DNA of 64,000 nt from Stenotrophomonas sp. 57 (lineage in GTDB: Bacteria > Pseudomonadota > Gammaproteobacteria > Xanthomonadales > Xanthomonadaceae), in assembly GCF_030291075.1 (NCBI RefSeq), contig NZ_CP127407.1:2230001-2294000 (forward strand), written 5' to 3'. A model generated the notes under the pieces. It had not been told where the DNA came from, made no database searches, and was given only the letters and a program-made list of their open reading frames with translations. Numbering within the stretch: the stretch's first letter is position 1; each line of letters begins with the position of its first letter. Below, in pieces: positions 34,200 to 43,953 of this stretch. A program made the position numbers and the translations under genes.

Positions 34200-35395
34200 G
34201 GAAGCGCCTGGGCCAGGTTGAGTACATCCGCCGGGAACGTCGCGTAGTCATCCAATGGAGCGCGATGGCTGTCGCGTCGGTGGATGAGGCGCACGGCAAC
34301 CACCCGCTGTTGCGGAACGATGACCAGGTGCTGGCCGAGGTAGCCGTTTGCCGCGTAGGCAACGGTTGGACCGCGCTGGATGTCGAACATGTCGGAGAGC
34401 TTCAGTCCACGACCGGTGATCTCTCTGCCATAGTGCTGCGGCCAGTCCGCCCCAAGTCGCTCGGCCATGTACGCAATCAGTGCGCTCTTGCTGTCGAATG
34501 CCCTGCCCTCGGTGGCCAGCAAGGCCTGCTGGACGGGGTCGCTGACTTCATGCTGCGCCAGAAAGCCGGCGATCTGGCCTTTCAGCTCATAACGCTCCCA
34601 TGCTGGAATGCGCCACCACAGCAGACCAACCTCCGGCGAGCGGGCACTTGCTTCCGTCAGCAGCGCCACCGACCGCTCACTCAACACGCGCGTCCCCCCG
34701 GGGGTGACGCCGCCATCAAGCAGCAGCTGCCCGATGGTCGCCAGATCACGGGCGCTCAGCGACAATCCGGCCATGCCCAAGGGCGTGCCCGCACCGTCCT
34801 TCAACCACGTATACCGCACAATGCCCAGCGGCTTGAAAAGACGCGCCTCAAGGTAGGCATCCATGCGTTCCCCTGCCAGGCGCTCGACAATGCCGGGCAG
34901 CAGATTGGTAGCCTTGTTGTTGTAGGAGAACGTGGCGCCTGGATCGCTGCTCAGCTCCGCAGCCAGCGCCAGCTTGACCAGGTCCGGCGCAACTTCCAGC
35001 TCTTCCCCCGCGTTGGCCACGTTCTGCAGCCCAGAGGTATGGTCCAGCAGCATGCGTACCGTGATGTCCCGTTTCCGCCCCTGCTTCCACTCGGCGAAGA
35101 TGTTGCTTACCGGCTCGTCGAGCGAGGCCAGTTTTCCCTCGTCCAGCAGAAGTACGATGGCCAGCGCCACCACCGATTTGGTGGCTGACATGAGGTGAAC
35201 CGGTTCTTCGCCCGTCCCTGGCCGGGGCTCCAGCAGTGTTTTTCCATCCTTCCAGACAAGTACCGCGTCCGAATGCGCGGCGCGGGCGTTGCGTTCGATT
35301 GTCGCGACGGCGTCGGCCGTGGTGGTCGTGCTGGCCAGTACAGGAACGGCCAGCATCAAGGCCGCGAAGCTGGACAACCATCGTGCCGTTTTCAT
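34196..35395 (-). CDS. Beta-lactamase-fold serine hydrolase (class C-like)
   Basis: A 399-residue exported protein with signal peptide (WLSSFAALMLAVPVLA). The serine hydrolase motifs are SATK (the nucleophile Ser and Lys), YNN (Tyr and Asn) and a later GYLGQHLVIVPQ segment where the KTG-like motif would be. Family members are esterases, D-aminopeptidases or beta-lactamases, so activity on beta-lactams is not established. The ATG at 35395 is preferred since GGAGGAG lies 6 bases upstream. A 20-base palindrome of BlaI/MecI type lies 32 bases before the start, which suggests induction by cell-wall antibiotics or peptidoglycan damage. Confidence 0.8.
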   Translation of the reverse strand: MKTARWLSSFAALMLAVPVLASTTTTADAVATIERNARAAHSDAVLVWKDGKTLLEPRPGTGEEPVHLMSATKSVVALAIVLLLDEGKLASLDEPVSNIFAEWKQGRKRDITVRMLLDHTSGLQNVANAGEELEVAPDLVKLALAAELSSDPGATFSYNNKATNLLPGIVERLAGERMDAYLEARLFKPLGIVRYTWLKDGAGTPLGMAGLSLSARDLATIGQLLLDGGVTPGGTRVLSERSVALLTEASARSPEVGLLWWRIPAWERYELKGQIAGFLAQHEVSDPVQQALLATEGRAFDSKSALIAYMAERLGADWPQHYGREITGRGLKLSDMFDIQRGPTVAYAANGYLGQHLVIVPQQRVVAVRLIHRRDSHRAPLDDYATFPADVLNLAQALP

Positions 35396-35426
35396 GCGCA
35401 TCTCCTCCAGTGAACGCCTGCCCACA

Positions 35427-35446
35427 TTGACTACAGATGTAGTCAA
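35427..35446. promoter_or_regulatory. BlaI/MecI-type operator
   Basis: Perfect 9-base arms TTGACTACA and TGTAGTCAA around GA. The core TACA-NN-TGTA is the recognition sequence of BlaI/MecI/CopY repressors. No blaI-like gene is present in this window, so the regulator would act in trans. Confidence 0.6.
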
Positions 35447-35810
35447 CACCGAGTGCCTGAAGTCATGTCTGACCTGGTGATGGCCTCATCACGACACCAC
35501 CTGCGTGGCCCCGCAGCCCCAGGCAATACGCGAAGCCGATGGCACTTGCTGCCGGCCCGCGTTCTGCGCGTTCCGTTCCGGCCGGTACAGGCGCAAGTCG
35601 AGCGCATCACCGCTCGATTTCGTTTCGCACTGCAGCAAATGCGCCGTGCCACGCGGCACGGGTGATCGCTCAACTACCTGATTTCCCGAGCTTCTGGTCA
35701 TCCATTGTTCATTCTGATTGACAGCGTTGTCAGGCGCCGCTTACAAGAGCCCACGTCCGGCGCGTGGCGCGGGAACGTCCAGACATCATCAATGGGGAGA
35801 GAGGGACCCT
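35447..35810. other. Intergenic region between hydrolase and TonB receptor
   Basis: No gene recognised. Holds the LacI-type operator at 35719-35732 near the receptor side. The rest shows no clear repeats or coding frame. Confidence 0.5.
35719..35732. promoter_or_regulatory. LacI-type operator before the TonB receptor
   Basis: TGACAGCGTTGTCA, near-perfect palindrome with central CG. The same motif on the other orientation (TGACAACGCTGTCA) precedes the GH3 gene at 41307, including flanking TTCTGA and GG, so both should bind the LacI-family regulator at 40114. Confidence 0.7.
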
Positions 35811-38477
35811 ATGACCGGCCATTTCAGGAAGAGCACACTCGCACAGGCAGTACTTGCCGCCATCGTCACCGCCACTGCGGCGCTGCCGGTTGCGGCGCAA
35901 TCAGCCAAGGAAAGCAGTTCCACCACCACCAGCGAGGCACGGGAGGCCTCGACGCTGGACGCCGTCATCGTCACTGTCGAACGTCGGGAACAGGACCTGC
36001 AGAAATATGCAGGTACCGCCCAGGCAATTTCCGCGGACGATACGCGTGCGCTGGGGATCAACAATGAGCTACGCAACATCCAGGCGCTGGTGCCGGGCAT
36101 GAGCATGGCCAACCAGGAAGGCAACCTGGAGATCTTCATCCGCGGCGTGGGTTCTTCGAACAACACCGAGCTGGGTGATCCGGGCGCCGCGCCTCACATC
36201 AACGGGGCCTACATTGCACGACCTCGTGGTCTGGGCGGCATGTTCTACGATGTCGAGCGGGTGGAAATCAACAAGGGCCCGCAGGGCACGCTGCGCGGCC
36301 GCAATGCGCTGGCCGGCACGCTGAACATCATCACCAAGCGCCCCGACCTGGAAGCGTTTGGCGGGTACGTTCAGGCCGAGGCCGGCAATCGTGACCATCG
36401 CGGTGGCGAGTTCGCCCTGAATCTCCCGATCGGGGGTGGCGCAGCCTTCCGCGTGGCGGGCTACAAGGTGGAGAAAGACTCTCCGTTCAAGAATGCTGGG
36501 CGCGCGCAGGACCTGGAACCGGCTGGCGTGCAGGACGACCGCGGCGCACGCCTGTCGTTCCTCTACCAGCCGGATGACAAGCTGTCGATCTTCGCCATGG
36601 CCGACATCGGCAAGGAAGGCGGTACGGGCTATCCCGGCGCCAACGTCTACACCGCCGCCAGGGCCGGCTACCTGCCGGACGATGTCGACCTGCGAAAGAT
36701 CATCTACCGAGGCGCCCAGGGCAAGCTCGACAGCACCAACTGGGGGGCGCAGACCAGCATTTCCTATGACTTCGGCAAGGTGGCGGTGGAGTACAACGGC
36801 AGCTACCGCAACGTGGATTACCGCCAGACCAATGCGCAGAGCGAAGGCATCCTCTGGCCGGGCCGCAACATCGACCCGGTATCACCCAGCAACCCGGGCG
36901 GTATCGACTACGACAACTACTCCACGCAGTATTGGCTGACCGAGTCGGAGTCGCAGGTACACGAGCTGCGGTTCACGTCCGACCAGGACGAACGGCTGCG
37001 CTGGACCACCGGCCTGTTCCACTTCAACGAGGACCAGCGGGTGGGGTACCTCTCGCTGGTGGACAAAGGGCGCTGGTATTCGGGCACTGAGTTCACCATG
37101 CCCAAGGTCAATGGCAAGTCGTCCGCAGTTTTCGCCGACGGCACATTCGACGTCAACGATCGCCTGCGCCTGAAGGGCGGCCTGCGCTACTCCGAGGAGA
37201 AGAAGTCGCGTTACGGCATTGGCGGCAACTGGTCGCTGGGCCTGCCCGGCCAGGGCGGGGACTTTGCCACGCGCCTCGGTACGCCCGGCTTCGAACCCGC
37301 CTTCATGAGCCGCCCAAACTTTGATGTCAGCAACATCACCTCGCAGGCGGAGATGGCCCGCTTCCTGCTGCAGGGCGTGCTGCGACATGGTCGCAACGAC
37401 ACCTTGCTGCAACAGATCGGCGCGGTGCCCGATGGGGGCCCATTCGGCTGCGTGGATCGCCCCGACATCGGTGGCGATACCGTCGATTGCCCCTACCAGA
37501 GCTGGGCCCAGGTCAGCGCGATTCCGGCCCAGCAGTTCGGCAAGAGCAAGTTCAGCTTTACCGACTGGCGCGCGGGTTTCGAGTACGACGTGAGCGACGA
37601 CAGCCTGCTGTACGGCCTGGTGTCGACCGGCCACAAGGCGGGTGGCTTCAACGACACGTTTGATCCGAAGGAGATTCCTGAGACCTTCAAGCCCGAATCG
37701 ATCATTGCCTACGAAATCGGCAGCAAGAACACCTTCCAGATGCTGGGTCGCACCTCGACCTTCAACGTCAGCGGGTTCTATTACGACTACAGTGACCAGG
37801 TGTTCCAGGACCTGGCGGTGATCGCCACCAACCCGACCACCGGTGAAGCCACCGGCTATGCCCTGGTCAACCGCAACGTCGGCAAGTCCGCGGTGTACGG
37901 CCTGGAGGCGGAAAGCACCTTGCGCTTCCCGCACAATTTCATGGTCAACATCAACGCGCTGTGGATGGACAGCGAGATCAAGCGCGGCACCGTCGCCGAT
38001 GTCCGCAGCCAGAACTACGACGCCGGTGGTGCCACCTCGCTGATCGACCTGTCCGGCAACGAACTGCCGCTGGCGTCGAAGCTTACCTTCAACGTGAGGC
38101 TGCAGCATACGACCGAGCTGCGCTTTGGCACCTTCGACTGGCAGCTGCTGGCCTCGTACCGCTCGGCCTTCTACCTCACCCAGTACAACAACCGGGACGT
38201 GGAATTCATCCGACAGGATCCAGCCAGTGGTGAGCTGGTCCATGACCGCACCGAAAGCGCCGCTGCGGCCGGCTTCCCTGACCGCCAGAAGGGCGAGACC
38301 ACCTTGAACGCGGGCATCGGCTTCACCTCACTGAGCGGCAGCTGGCGCGTGGAGGCCTGGGGCAACAATCTGCTGGGCAACGACGTCTCGCAGAAGGCCT
38401 TGGTGGGTTCCGGCATCAACGTCCGATTCCTGAACGACCCGCGCAGTTACGGCCTGCGCCTGCGTTACCAGTTCTGA
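35811..38477 (+). CDS. TonB-dependent outer-membrane receptor (sugar-type)
   Basis: An 888-residue receptor. Signal peptide TLAQAVLAAIVTATAALPVAA, a TonB-box-like segment (DAVIVTVERREQ), plug domain with NLEIFIRGVGSS and VERVEINKGPQGTLRGRNALAGTLNIITK, then a 22-strand barrel ending LRLRYQF. The ATG at 35811 has GGGAGAGAGGG upstream. The operator in front of it and the downstream sugar permease, LacI regulator and GH3 glucosidase mark it as the outer-membrane gate of a carbohydrate-utilisation locus, probably for beta-glucosides or glucan oligosaccharides. Substrate is inferred only. Confidence 0.88.
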   Translation: MTGHFRKSTLAQAVLAAIVTATAALPVAAQSAKESSSTTTSEAREASTLDAVIVTVERREQDLQKYAGTAQAISADDTRALGINNELRNIQALVPGMSMANQEGNLEIFIRGVGSSNNTELGDPGAAPHINGAYIARPRGLGGMFYDVERVEINKGPQGTLRGRNALAGTLNIITKRPDLEAFGGYVQAEAGNRDHRGGEFALNLPIGGGAAFRVAGYKVEKDSPFKNAGRAQDLEPAGVQDDRGARLSFLYQPDDKLSIFAMADIGKEGGTGYPGANVYTAARAGYLPDDVDLRKIIYRGAQGKLDSTNWGAQTSISYDFGKVAVEYNGSYRNVDYRQTNAQSEGILWPGRNIDPVSPSNPGGIDYDNYSTQYWLTESESQVHELRFTSDQDERLRWTTGLFHFNEDQRVGYLSLVDKGRWYSGTEFTMPKVNGKSSAVFADGTFDVNDRLRLKGGLRYSEEKKSRYGIGGNWSLGLPGQGGDFATRLGTPGFEPAFMSRPNFDVSNITSQAEMARFLLQGVLRHGRNDTLLQQIGAVPDGGPFGCVDRPDIGGDTVDCPYQSWAQVSAIPAQQFGKSKFSFTDWRAGFEYDVSDDSLLYGLVSTGHKAGGFNDTFDPKEIPETFKPESIIAYEIGSKNTFQMLGRTSTFNVSGFYYDYSDQVFQDLAVIATNPTTGEATGYALVNRNVGKSAVYGLEAESTLRFPHNFMVNINALWMDSEIKRGTVADVRSQNYDAGGATSLIDLSGNELPLASKLTFNVRLQHTTELRFGTFDWQLLASYRSAFYLTQYNNRDVEFIRQDPASGELVHDRTESAAAAGFPDRQKGETTLNAGIGFTSLSGSWRVEAWGNNLLGNDVSQKALVGSGINVRFLNDPRSYGLRLRYQF

Positions 38478-38493
38478 GCAACGCAGCCTTGAG

Positions 38494-38518
38494 GGAGGGC
38501 CGGTTTCGCCGGCCCTCC
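38494..38518 (+). terminator. Terminator of the TonB-receptor gene
   Basis: Arms GGAGGGCCGG and CCGGCCCTCC around TTTCG, 16 bases after the stop. It separates the receptor from the permease gene at 38592, so the permease may depend on its own promoter or read-through. Confidence 0.75.
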
Positions 38519-38591
38519 GCGCGCAATCACCACGTCCTGCCCTGTGCGACAACGCACGGGGCGTCGTCCTGCCCGTGATGACACGAGAATC

Positions 38592-40052
38592 ATGAAACAC
38601 ACAACCCGCTGGTCGCAGTTCGGTGTACTCATCACCGTCTTTTTCTTCTGGGGCTTCGTCGCTGCAAGCAACGGCATCCTCATTCCGGTGTTCAAGAAAG
38701 CGTTCCATCTCAGCCAGGCACAGAGCATGTACGTGGCGATGGCGTTCTACGTTGCCTACACCGCCGGTTCGCTGATCTACATCGCCATCTCCCGCGCCAT
38801 CGGCAACGACCTGCTGCATCGGGTGGGCTATCGCAACGGCATCTGCCTTGGCCTGCTGGTGTCGGCACTGGGTGCCCTGCTCTTCTATCCGGCGGCCAAT
38901 ACCGGCTCGTTTGCACTGATGCTGTCCGGCCTGTTCATCGTGGGCCTGGGCTTCTCGCTCCAGCAGATCGCGGCCAATACGCTGGCGGTGATCATGGGTG
39001 ATCCGGCCACCGGATCGCAGCGCCTCACCATGGCCGGCGGTGTCAACAACCTGGGCGCGACGGTAGGCCCGCTGCTGGTGAGCATTGCCATCTTTGGCAG
39101 CGTGTCAGCCGGCAACACAGAGGCGAGCATCGAGAGCGTAAAGATCCCCTACCTGGTGCTGGGCGCCGCCTTCGTACTGGTCGCCGTGCTGCTGCGGTTC
39201 TCGAGCGTGCCCAATCATGTCGAGCTGCGCGCGACGGTCCCCGCAGGTGGAACCGGGTCGGATCACCAGGCGGATCGCGGATCTGCGCTCTCCTACCCGC
39301 AGCTGGCGATGGGCATGGTCGCGATCTTCCTTTACGTCGGCGTAGAGGTGTCGACCATCGACAATCTTCCAGCCTACCTTGAGCAACCCCTGAGCAAGGG
39401 TGGGCTGGGCCTGGAAACCTCGGTGATCGCCCCGTTCGTCTCGCTGTACTGGGCCAGCCTGATGATCGGTCGCTGGGGAGGGGCCGCCGGAGCCTTCGAC
39501 GTGCGCGCAGGCGCGCAGAAGCTGCTGATGCTGGTGTTGCCGTTCATTGCATTTGCCATCTACCTTGCCGTCAACGCGATCTCTGGCCACAACTCCGCAC
39601 AGTTCTTCCACTACGCGCCGGTGATCGCCCTGATGATCATCGCCACCCTGGCCAGCAAGGGCAATCCATCGCGCATGCTGCTGTACTTTGCCGTGTGTGG
39701 CATCGCGGCGCAGCTGGTCGGCATGTTCACCACCGGGATGACCAGTGTGATCGCCTTCATCAGTGTTGGGCTGTTCTGCAGCACGATGTGGCCCTGCATT
39801 TTCACCCTGGCCATCACCGGCTTGGGCCGCCACACCAACCAGGCAAGCAGCCTGCTGATCATGATGATCATGGGCGGCGGCATCGTCAGTTGGGCGCAGG
39901 GTGCACTGGCCGACAAGGTCGGCGTGCACTACAGCTTCATCATTGGCGTGCTGTGTTTCTGCTATCTGGCGTTCTACGCGTGGGCGGCCGGCCGTACGCT
40001 GCGTCGTCAGGGCGTAGATCTGGAGCGATTGGCCACCGAAGGCGGCCACTGA
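38592..40052 (+). CDS. MFS sugar permease of the FHS family (GluP/FucP-like)
   Basis: A 486-residue transporter with about twelve membrane helices, beginning FGVLITVFFFWGFVAASNGIL, the typical first helix of FHS (fucose/galactose/glucose:H+ symporter) proteins. GFSLQQIAANTL, AGGVNNLGATVGPLL and FCSTMWPCIFTLAITGLG are also characteristic. It takes monosaccharides, likely glucose, in by proton symport after periplasmic cleavage by the GH3 enzyme. The ATG at 38592 is chosen. It converges on the LacI-family gene across a strong hairpin. Confidence 0.85.
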   Translation: MKHTTRWSQFGVLITVFFFWGFVAASNGILIPVFKKAFHLSQAQSMYVAMAFYVAYTAGSLIYIAISRAIGNDLLHRVGYRNGICLGLLVSALGALLFYPAANTGSFALMLSGLFIVGLGFSLQQIAANTLAVIMGDPATGSQRLTMAGGVNNLGATVGPLLVSIAIFGSVSAGNTEASIESVKIPYLVLGAAFVLVAVLLRFSSVPNHVELRATVPAGGTGSDHQADRGSALSYPQLAMGMVAIFLYVGVEVSTIDNLPAYLEQPLSKGGLGLETSVIAPFVSLYWASLMIGRWGGAAGAFDVRAGAQKLLMLVLPFIAFAIYLAVNAISGHNSAQFFHYAPVIALMIIATLASKGNPSRMLLYFAVCGIAAQLVGMFTTGMTSVIAFISVGLFCSTMWPCIFTLAITGLGRHTNQASSLLIMMIMGGGIVSWAQGALADKVGVHYSFIIGVLCFCYLAFYAWAAGRTLRRQGVDLERLATEGGH

Positions 40053-40073
40053 GCCGCGCCCCTGCCTGCCAGC

Positions 40074-40102
40074 ATGGCGTGCCGGCCGCGTCGGCACGCC
40101 AT
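40074..40102. terminator. Bidirectional terminator between permease and LacI genes
   Basis: Perfect 10-base arms ATGGCGTGCC and GGCACGCCAT around a 9-base GC-rich loop, midway between two convergent stop codons. Confidence 0.7.
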
Positions 40103-40113
40103 CGCACCTGCGT

Positions 40114-41181
40114 TCAATCGTGACGGGCCGGTCCCGTGGATCGCCGGACCTGCAGGGCATAAGCAATATCGACCACGCCACCGCTGCCGAGCTCGCGCAC
40201 TTCCTTGATCAGCTCCATGGCCGCGCGCCGGCCCATCTCACGGGTGGGCTGGCAGACGGTGGTCAGTGCCGGATAGATCTGGCGGGCGATCGGCGTGTCA
40301 TCGAAACCGCAGACCGAGATGTCGGATGGCACCGACAGGCCGTGTTCGAACACCGCACAGATGACGCCTGCCGCCATATCATCGTTGGCGGCGAAGATGG
40401 CGGTCGGCCGATCAGGCCGATCAAGCAGCGCGTTGGCGCCGATGTAGCCGGATTCGTATGAGAATTCGCCTTCCAGCACCAGGCTGGGGTCGTAGCGCAG
40501 GCCTGCCCTGCGCAGGCCTTCGCGATAGCCCGCCAGGCGCCACATGCTTGCGCCATGCGCGGCGTGTCCCTTGATATGGGCGATCCGGGTATGGCCCAGC
40601 GAGGCCAGGTGTGCGATCAGCGCCACCACCGCGCCGATCTCATCCACGACGACGCCCACGTTCCGGTTCTGTTCCTTCGCCGAAATGCTGGAATACGGGA
40701 TCCCCAGGTCGACCAGGCGCTCGAGCAGGGCGGTGTCGTCTGTCAGCGGCGGCGTCAGCACCACGCCGTCGAGCTGCGACTGCATGATCAATGACTCGAC
40801 CTTTTCCACGATATCGGCCGCGTCGTAGATCAGCGGAGCGAGCATCAGGTTGTAGTGCTGTTCCATGCACGCGTCCAGCACCCCCATCTCGATCTCCATC
40901 AGATAGTTCGAAGACGGGTTATCGAAGAGCATCGCAATGAGGTAGGAGCGCCGGCCAGCGAGGACCCGTGCCGAGGGCAAGGGGCGGTAGCGCAGTTTTT
41001 CCACCGCCGCCTCCACCCGGGCCCGGGTGCTCTTGGAGACGTTCGGCTCGTTGTTGAGCACCCGCGAGACGGTCTTCATCGAGACCCCGGCCGTTGCCGC
41101 GACATCCTCGATCCGCACCCGTCCCGGCCTGCCTGCGAGCACCTGCTCAGCTCCCGGCATCCCCCGCCCTCTGCCCGTCAT
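40114..41181 (-). CDS. LacI-family regulator of the glucoside locus
   Basis: A 355-residue LacI/GalR repressor with a helix-turn-helix at RIEDVAATAGVSMKTVSRVLN (about residues 23-43) and a sugar-binding core (YLIAMLFDNPSSNYL, GIPYSSISAKEQN, AIFAANDDMAAGV, SVCGFDDTPIARQIYP). The architecture is like SalR/BglR regulators of Xanthomonads. The ATG at 41181 (GGTGAG upstream) is preferred; another ATG at 41160 would leave the DNA-binding domain intact. It is divergent from the GH3 gene, with a palindrome between them. Confidence 0.85.
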   Translation of the reverse strand: MTGRGRGMPGAEQVLAGRPGRVRIEDVAATAGVSMKTVSRVLNNEPNVSKSTRARVEAAVEKLRYRPLPSARVLAGRRSYLIAMLFDNPSSNYLMEIEMGVLDACMEQHYNLMLAPLIYDAADIVEKVESLIMQSQLDGVVLTPPLTDDTALLERLVDLGIPYSSISAKEQNRNVGVVVDEIGAVVALIAHLASLGHTRIAHIKGHAAHGASMWRLAGYREGLRRAGLRYDPSLVLEGEFSYESGYIGANALLDRPDRPTAIFAANDDMAAGVICAVFEHGLSVPSDISVCGFDDTPIARQIYPALTTVCQPTREMGRRAAMELIKEVRELGSGGVVDIAYALQVRRSTGPARHD

Positions 41182-41306
41182 AGCCTCACCATCTTTACCG
41201 GAATCCTGCACCACGGGATGTGGATACAGATGCAACTTTATCCTCAAATCCCATGCCGCTGTGCAGCAAGCATTCGTCCCACGGGCTGGGTATGCTCGGT
41301 TCTGAC

Positions 41307-41320
41307 TGACAACGCTGTCA
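41307..41320. promoter_or_regulatory. LacI-type operator before the GH3 gene
   Basis: TGACAACGCTGTCA, the inverse form of the operator before the TonB receptor, in the same TTCTGA...GG context, 45 bases before the start of the glucosidase gene and within the divergent promoter region. Confidence 0.7.
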
Positions 41321-41364
41321 GGTTGCTTTCTGGCCGCCGAGCCCACCCAAGCCACCCTTCCGAG

Positions 41365-43953
41365 ATGATTGTTCCGATGAACGTCCGTCATTCCGATCGT
41401 GCGAAGCGCAACCCCGTTTTCCGTCCCCACCGCCTGATGCTGGCTGCGGCGCTTGCCATGGCGCTGGTACCTGCGGCCGGTGCGGCCCCTGCCCCGGTGA
41501 ACGACGCAGGCACCATCACGCCCGCGCACTGGCCCAGGGCAACCTGGCCGCTGGCCAACGATCCGGCCATGGAACGACGCATCGACGCGCTGATCGCATC
41601 AATGACGCTGGAAGAAAAGGTGGGCCAGATCGTGCAGGGTGATATCGCCAGCATCACGCCCGATGACGTGCGCAGATATCGATTGGGTTCAATACTGGCA
41701 GGCGGCGCATCCGACCCAGGTGGCCGGTACAACGCAAAGCCCGCCGAATGGCTTGCGCTGGCCGACGCGTTCTGGGAAGCCTCGATGGACACGCGCAACG
41801 GTGGCAAGGCCATTCCCATCGTCTGGGGCATTGATGCGATGCATGGCCAGAGCAACGTGGTGGGTGCCACCCTGTTCCCGCACAACATCGGCCTGGGTGC
41901 AGCGCGCAACCCGGAATTGCTGCGCGAGATCGCAAGGATCACCGCGGCCGAAACCCGCGTGACCGGCATGGAATGGACGTTCGCGCCGACCGTGGCCGTC
42001 CCGCAGGATGACCGCTGGGGGCGCACGTACGAGGGCTACTCGGAAGATCCGGCACTGGTGGCCAGCTATGCAGGGGCATTCGTCGAGGGCCTGCAGGGCA
42101 AGGCGGGGGCCGCTGACTTCCTCGACGACCACCACGTGATGACCACGGTCAAGCATTTCCTCGGCGATGGCGGCACGGACAACGGAAAGGATCAGGGCAA
42201 CACCACGGTCAGCGAGGCCGAATTGCGTGACATCCACGCCGCCGGATACCTGCCGGCGATCAATGCGGGCGCGCAGTCGGTGATGGCGTCGTTCAACAGC
42301 TTCCATGGCGAGAAGATGCACGGGCACAAGCCACTGTTGACCGATGTGCTGAAGGACCGGATGGGTTTCGGCGGCTTCGTGGTCGGTGACTGGAACGGCC
42401 ATGGCCAGATCAAGGGCTGCAGCAACACCGACTGCGCGAAGACCTACGTCGCCGGCCTGGACATGGCCATGGCACCGGACAGCTGGAAGGGGATGTACGA
42501 GAGCACGCTGGCCCACGTGAAGGACGGCACCCTGCCGGAGGCGCGGCTGGACGATGCCGTCCGCCGCATCCTGCGGGTGAAGATGCGCATGGGCCTGTTC
42601 GACAAGCCCAAGCCTTCCGAGCGCGCATTGGGCGGCAAGTTCGAGCTGCTCGGGGCGCCAACGCATCGCCAGGTGGCGCGGCAGGCCGTGCGTGAATCGC
42701 TGGTGCTGCTCAAGAACCAGAACCACCTGCTGCCACTGTCGCCGAAACAGCGGGTACTGGTTGCGGGCGATGGCGCCAACGACATGAGCCGTCAGGCGGG
42801 CGGCTGGACGCTCAGCTGGCAGGGCGACGGCACGCGGCGCGAGGACTTCCCGAATGCGGAAACGATCTGGGAAGGTCTGCAGGCACAGGTCAAGTCAGGC
42901 GGTGGCCAGGCCGAACTGGCGATCGATGGCCGTTACCGCAACCGTCCCGATGTGGCCATCGTGGTGTTCGGCGAAGATCCCTACGCCGAATTCCAGGGTG
43001 ACCTGCCCAACCTGATGTTCAAGAACGGCAAGTCCGGAGACCTGGAGCTGATGCGACGCCTGAAGGCAGACGGCATTCCGGTCGTGGGGGTGTTCCTGAG
43101 CGGGCGACCGCTGTGGCTGAACCGCGAAATCAACGCCGCCGATGCCTTCGTGGCTGCGTGGCTGCCTGGCTCGGAAGGTGGGGGCGTGGCCGATGTGCTC
43201 CTGCGTGGCGCCGATGGGCGCGTGCAACACGACTTCCGCGGAAAGCTGAGCTTCTCCTGGCCACGCCGCGCCAACCAGTACCAGAACAACGTGGGGCAGA
43301 AGGACTACGACCCGCAGTTCGCCTACGGCTACGGCCTGACCTATGCCGACAAGGGAAACCTGCCTGCGCTTTCCGAGGACCTCGGCATTGATCCGGACGC
43401 CGCAGGTAGCGGCACCCTGTTCGAGCGTGGCGTGGCCGGCACCGGCCTGATGCTTCGCCTGACTGCCGCCAATGGCGAATCGACCGATGTCGTGCATCCC
43501 AATGCAACCACTGCCGACCAGTCACTGGCGATGGTCGCGATCAACACCGATGTGCAGGAGGGTGCGCGCCGGTTCAGTTTCCGGGCGCCGGCCACGGTGG
43601 CATTGCAGGCCAATACGCCGCTGGACTGGTCGCGCGAAACCAACGGCGAGCTCTCCGTGGTAGCGACCGTGCGTGTCGAACAGCTCCCGGCGGAATCCGC
43701 GGTGACACTCGCTACCGCCTGCGGTGCGGCGTGTGCTGCCGAGGTCGCATTGGGCCCTGCGCTGTCGGCGGCGCCGCGGAACGAGTGGGTCAGGCTGGGC
43801 GTTCCCCTCAAGTGCCTGGCCAAGGCCGGGGCAGACATGAGCCGCTTGAACGTACCGTTTGCGCTGCGCGCCGGAAAGGGCACAACGCTTGCGATCACCT
43901 CGGTGGTACTGGGCACCGAGTTCGATCGCAAGGTGGAATGCGCGACGCAGTAG
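41365..43953 (+). CDS. Exported GH3 beta-glucosidase / glucan exohydrolase
   Basis: An 862-residue protein (858 if the second ATG at 41377 is used). Signal peptide LMLAAALAMALVPAAGA, then a GH3 catalytic barrel with the substrate-binding GIDAMHGQSNVVGATLFPHN and KHFLGDGGTDNGKDQGNT. The nucleophile Asp is in VVGDWNGHGQ (codon at 42388). A second alpha/beta domain and a C-terminal ExoP-like beta domain of about 170 residues complete the family length of 830-860. It cleaves terminal glucose from cello- or other beta-glucan oligosaccharides in the periplasm. LacI regulator and TonB receptor with shared operators support induction by such sugars. Confidence 0.9.
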   Translation: MIVPMNVRHSDRAKRNPVFRPHRLMLAAALAMALVPAAGAAPAPVNDAGTITPAHWPRATWPLANDPAMERRIDALIASMTLEEKVGQIVQGDIASITPDDVRRYRLGSILAGGASDPGGRYNAKPAEWLALADAFWEASMDTRNGGKAIPIVWGIDAMHGQSNVVGATLFPHNIGLGAARNPELLREIARITAAETRVTGMEWTFAPTVAVPQDDRWGRTYEGYSEDPALVASYAGAFVEGLQGKAGAADFLDDHHVMTTVKHFLGDGGTDNGKDQGNTTVSEAELRDIHAAGYLPAINAGAQSVMASFNSFHGEKMHGHKPLLTDVLKDRMGFGGFVVGDWNGHGQIKGCSNTDCAKTYVAGLDMAMAPDSWKGMYESTLAHVKDGTLPEARLDDAVRRILRVKMRMGLFDKPKPSERALGGKFELLGAPTHRQVARQAVRESLVLLKNQNHLLPLSPKQRVLVAGDGANDMSRQAGGWTLSWQGDGTRREDFPNAETIWEGLQAQVKSGGGQAELAIDGRYRNRPDVAIVVFGEDPYAEFQGDLPNLMFKNGKSGDLELMRRLKADGIPVVGVFLSGRPLWLNREINAADAFVAAWLPGSEGGGVADVLLRGADGRVQHDFRGKLSFSWPRRANQYQNNVGQKDYDPQFAYGYGLTYADKGNLPALSEDLGIDPDAAGSGTLFERGVAGTGLMLRLTAANGESTDVVHPNATTADQSLAMVAINTDVQEGARRFSFRAPATVALQANTPLDWSRETNGELSVVATVRVEQLPAESAVTLATACGAACAAEVALGPALSAAPRNEWVRLGVPLKCLAKAGADMSRLNVPFALRAGKGTTLAITSVVLGTEFDRKVECATQ

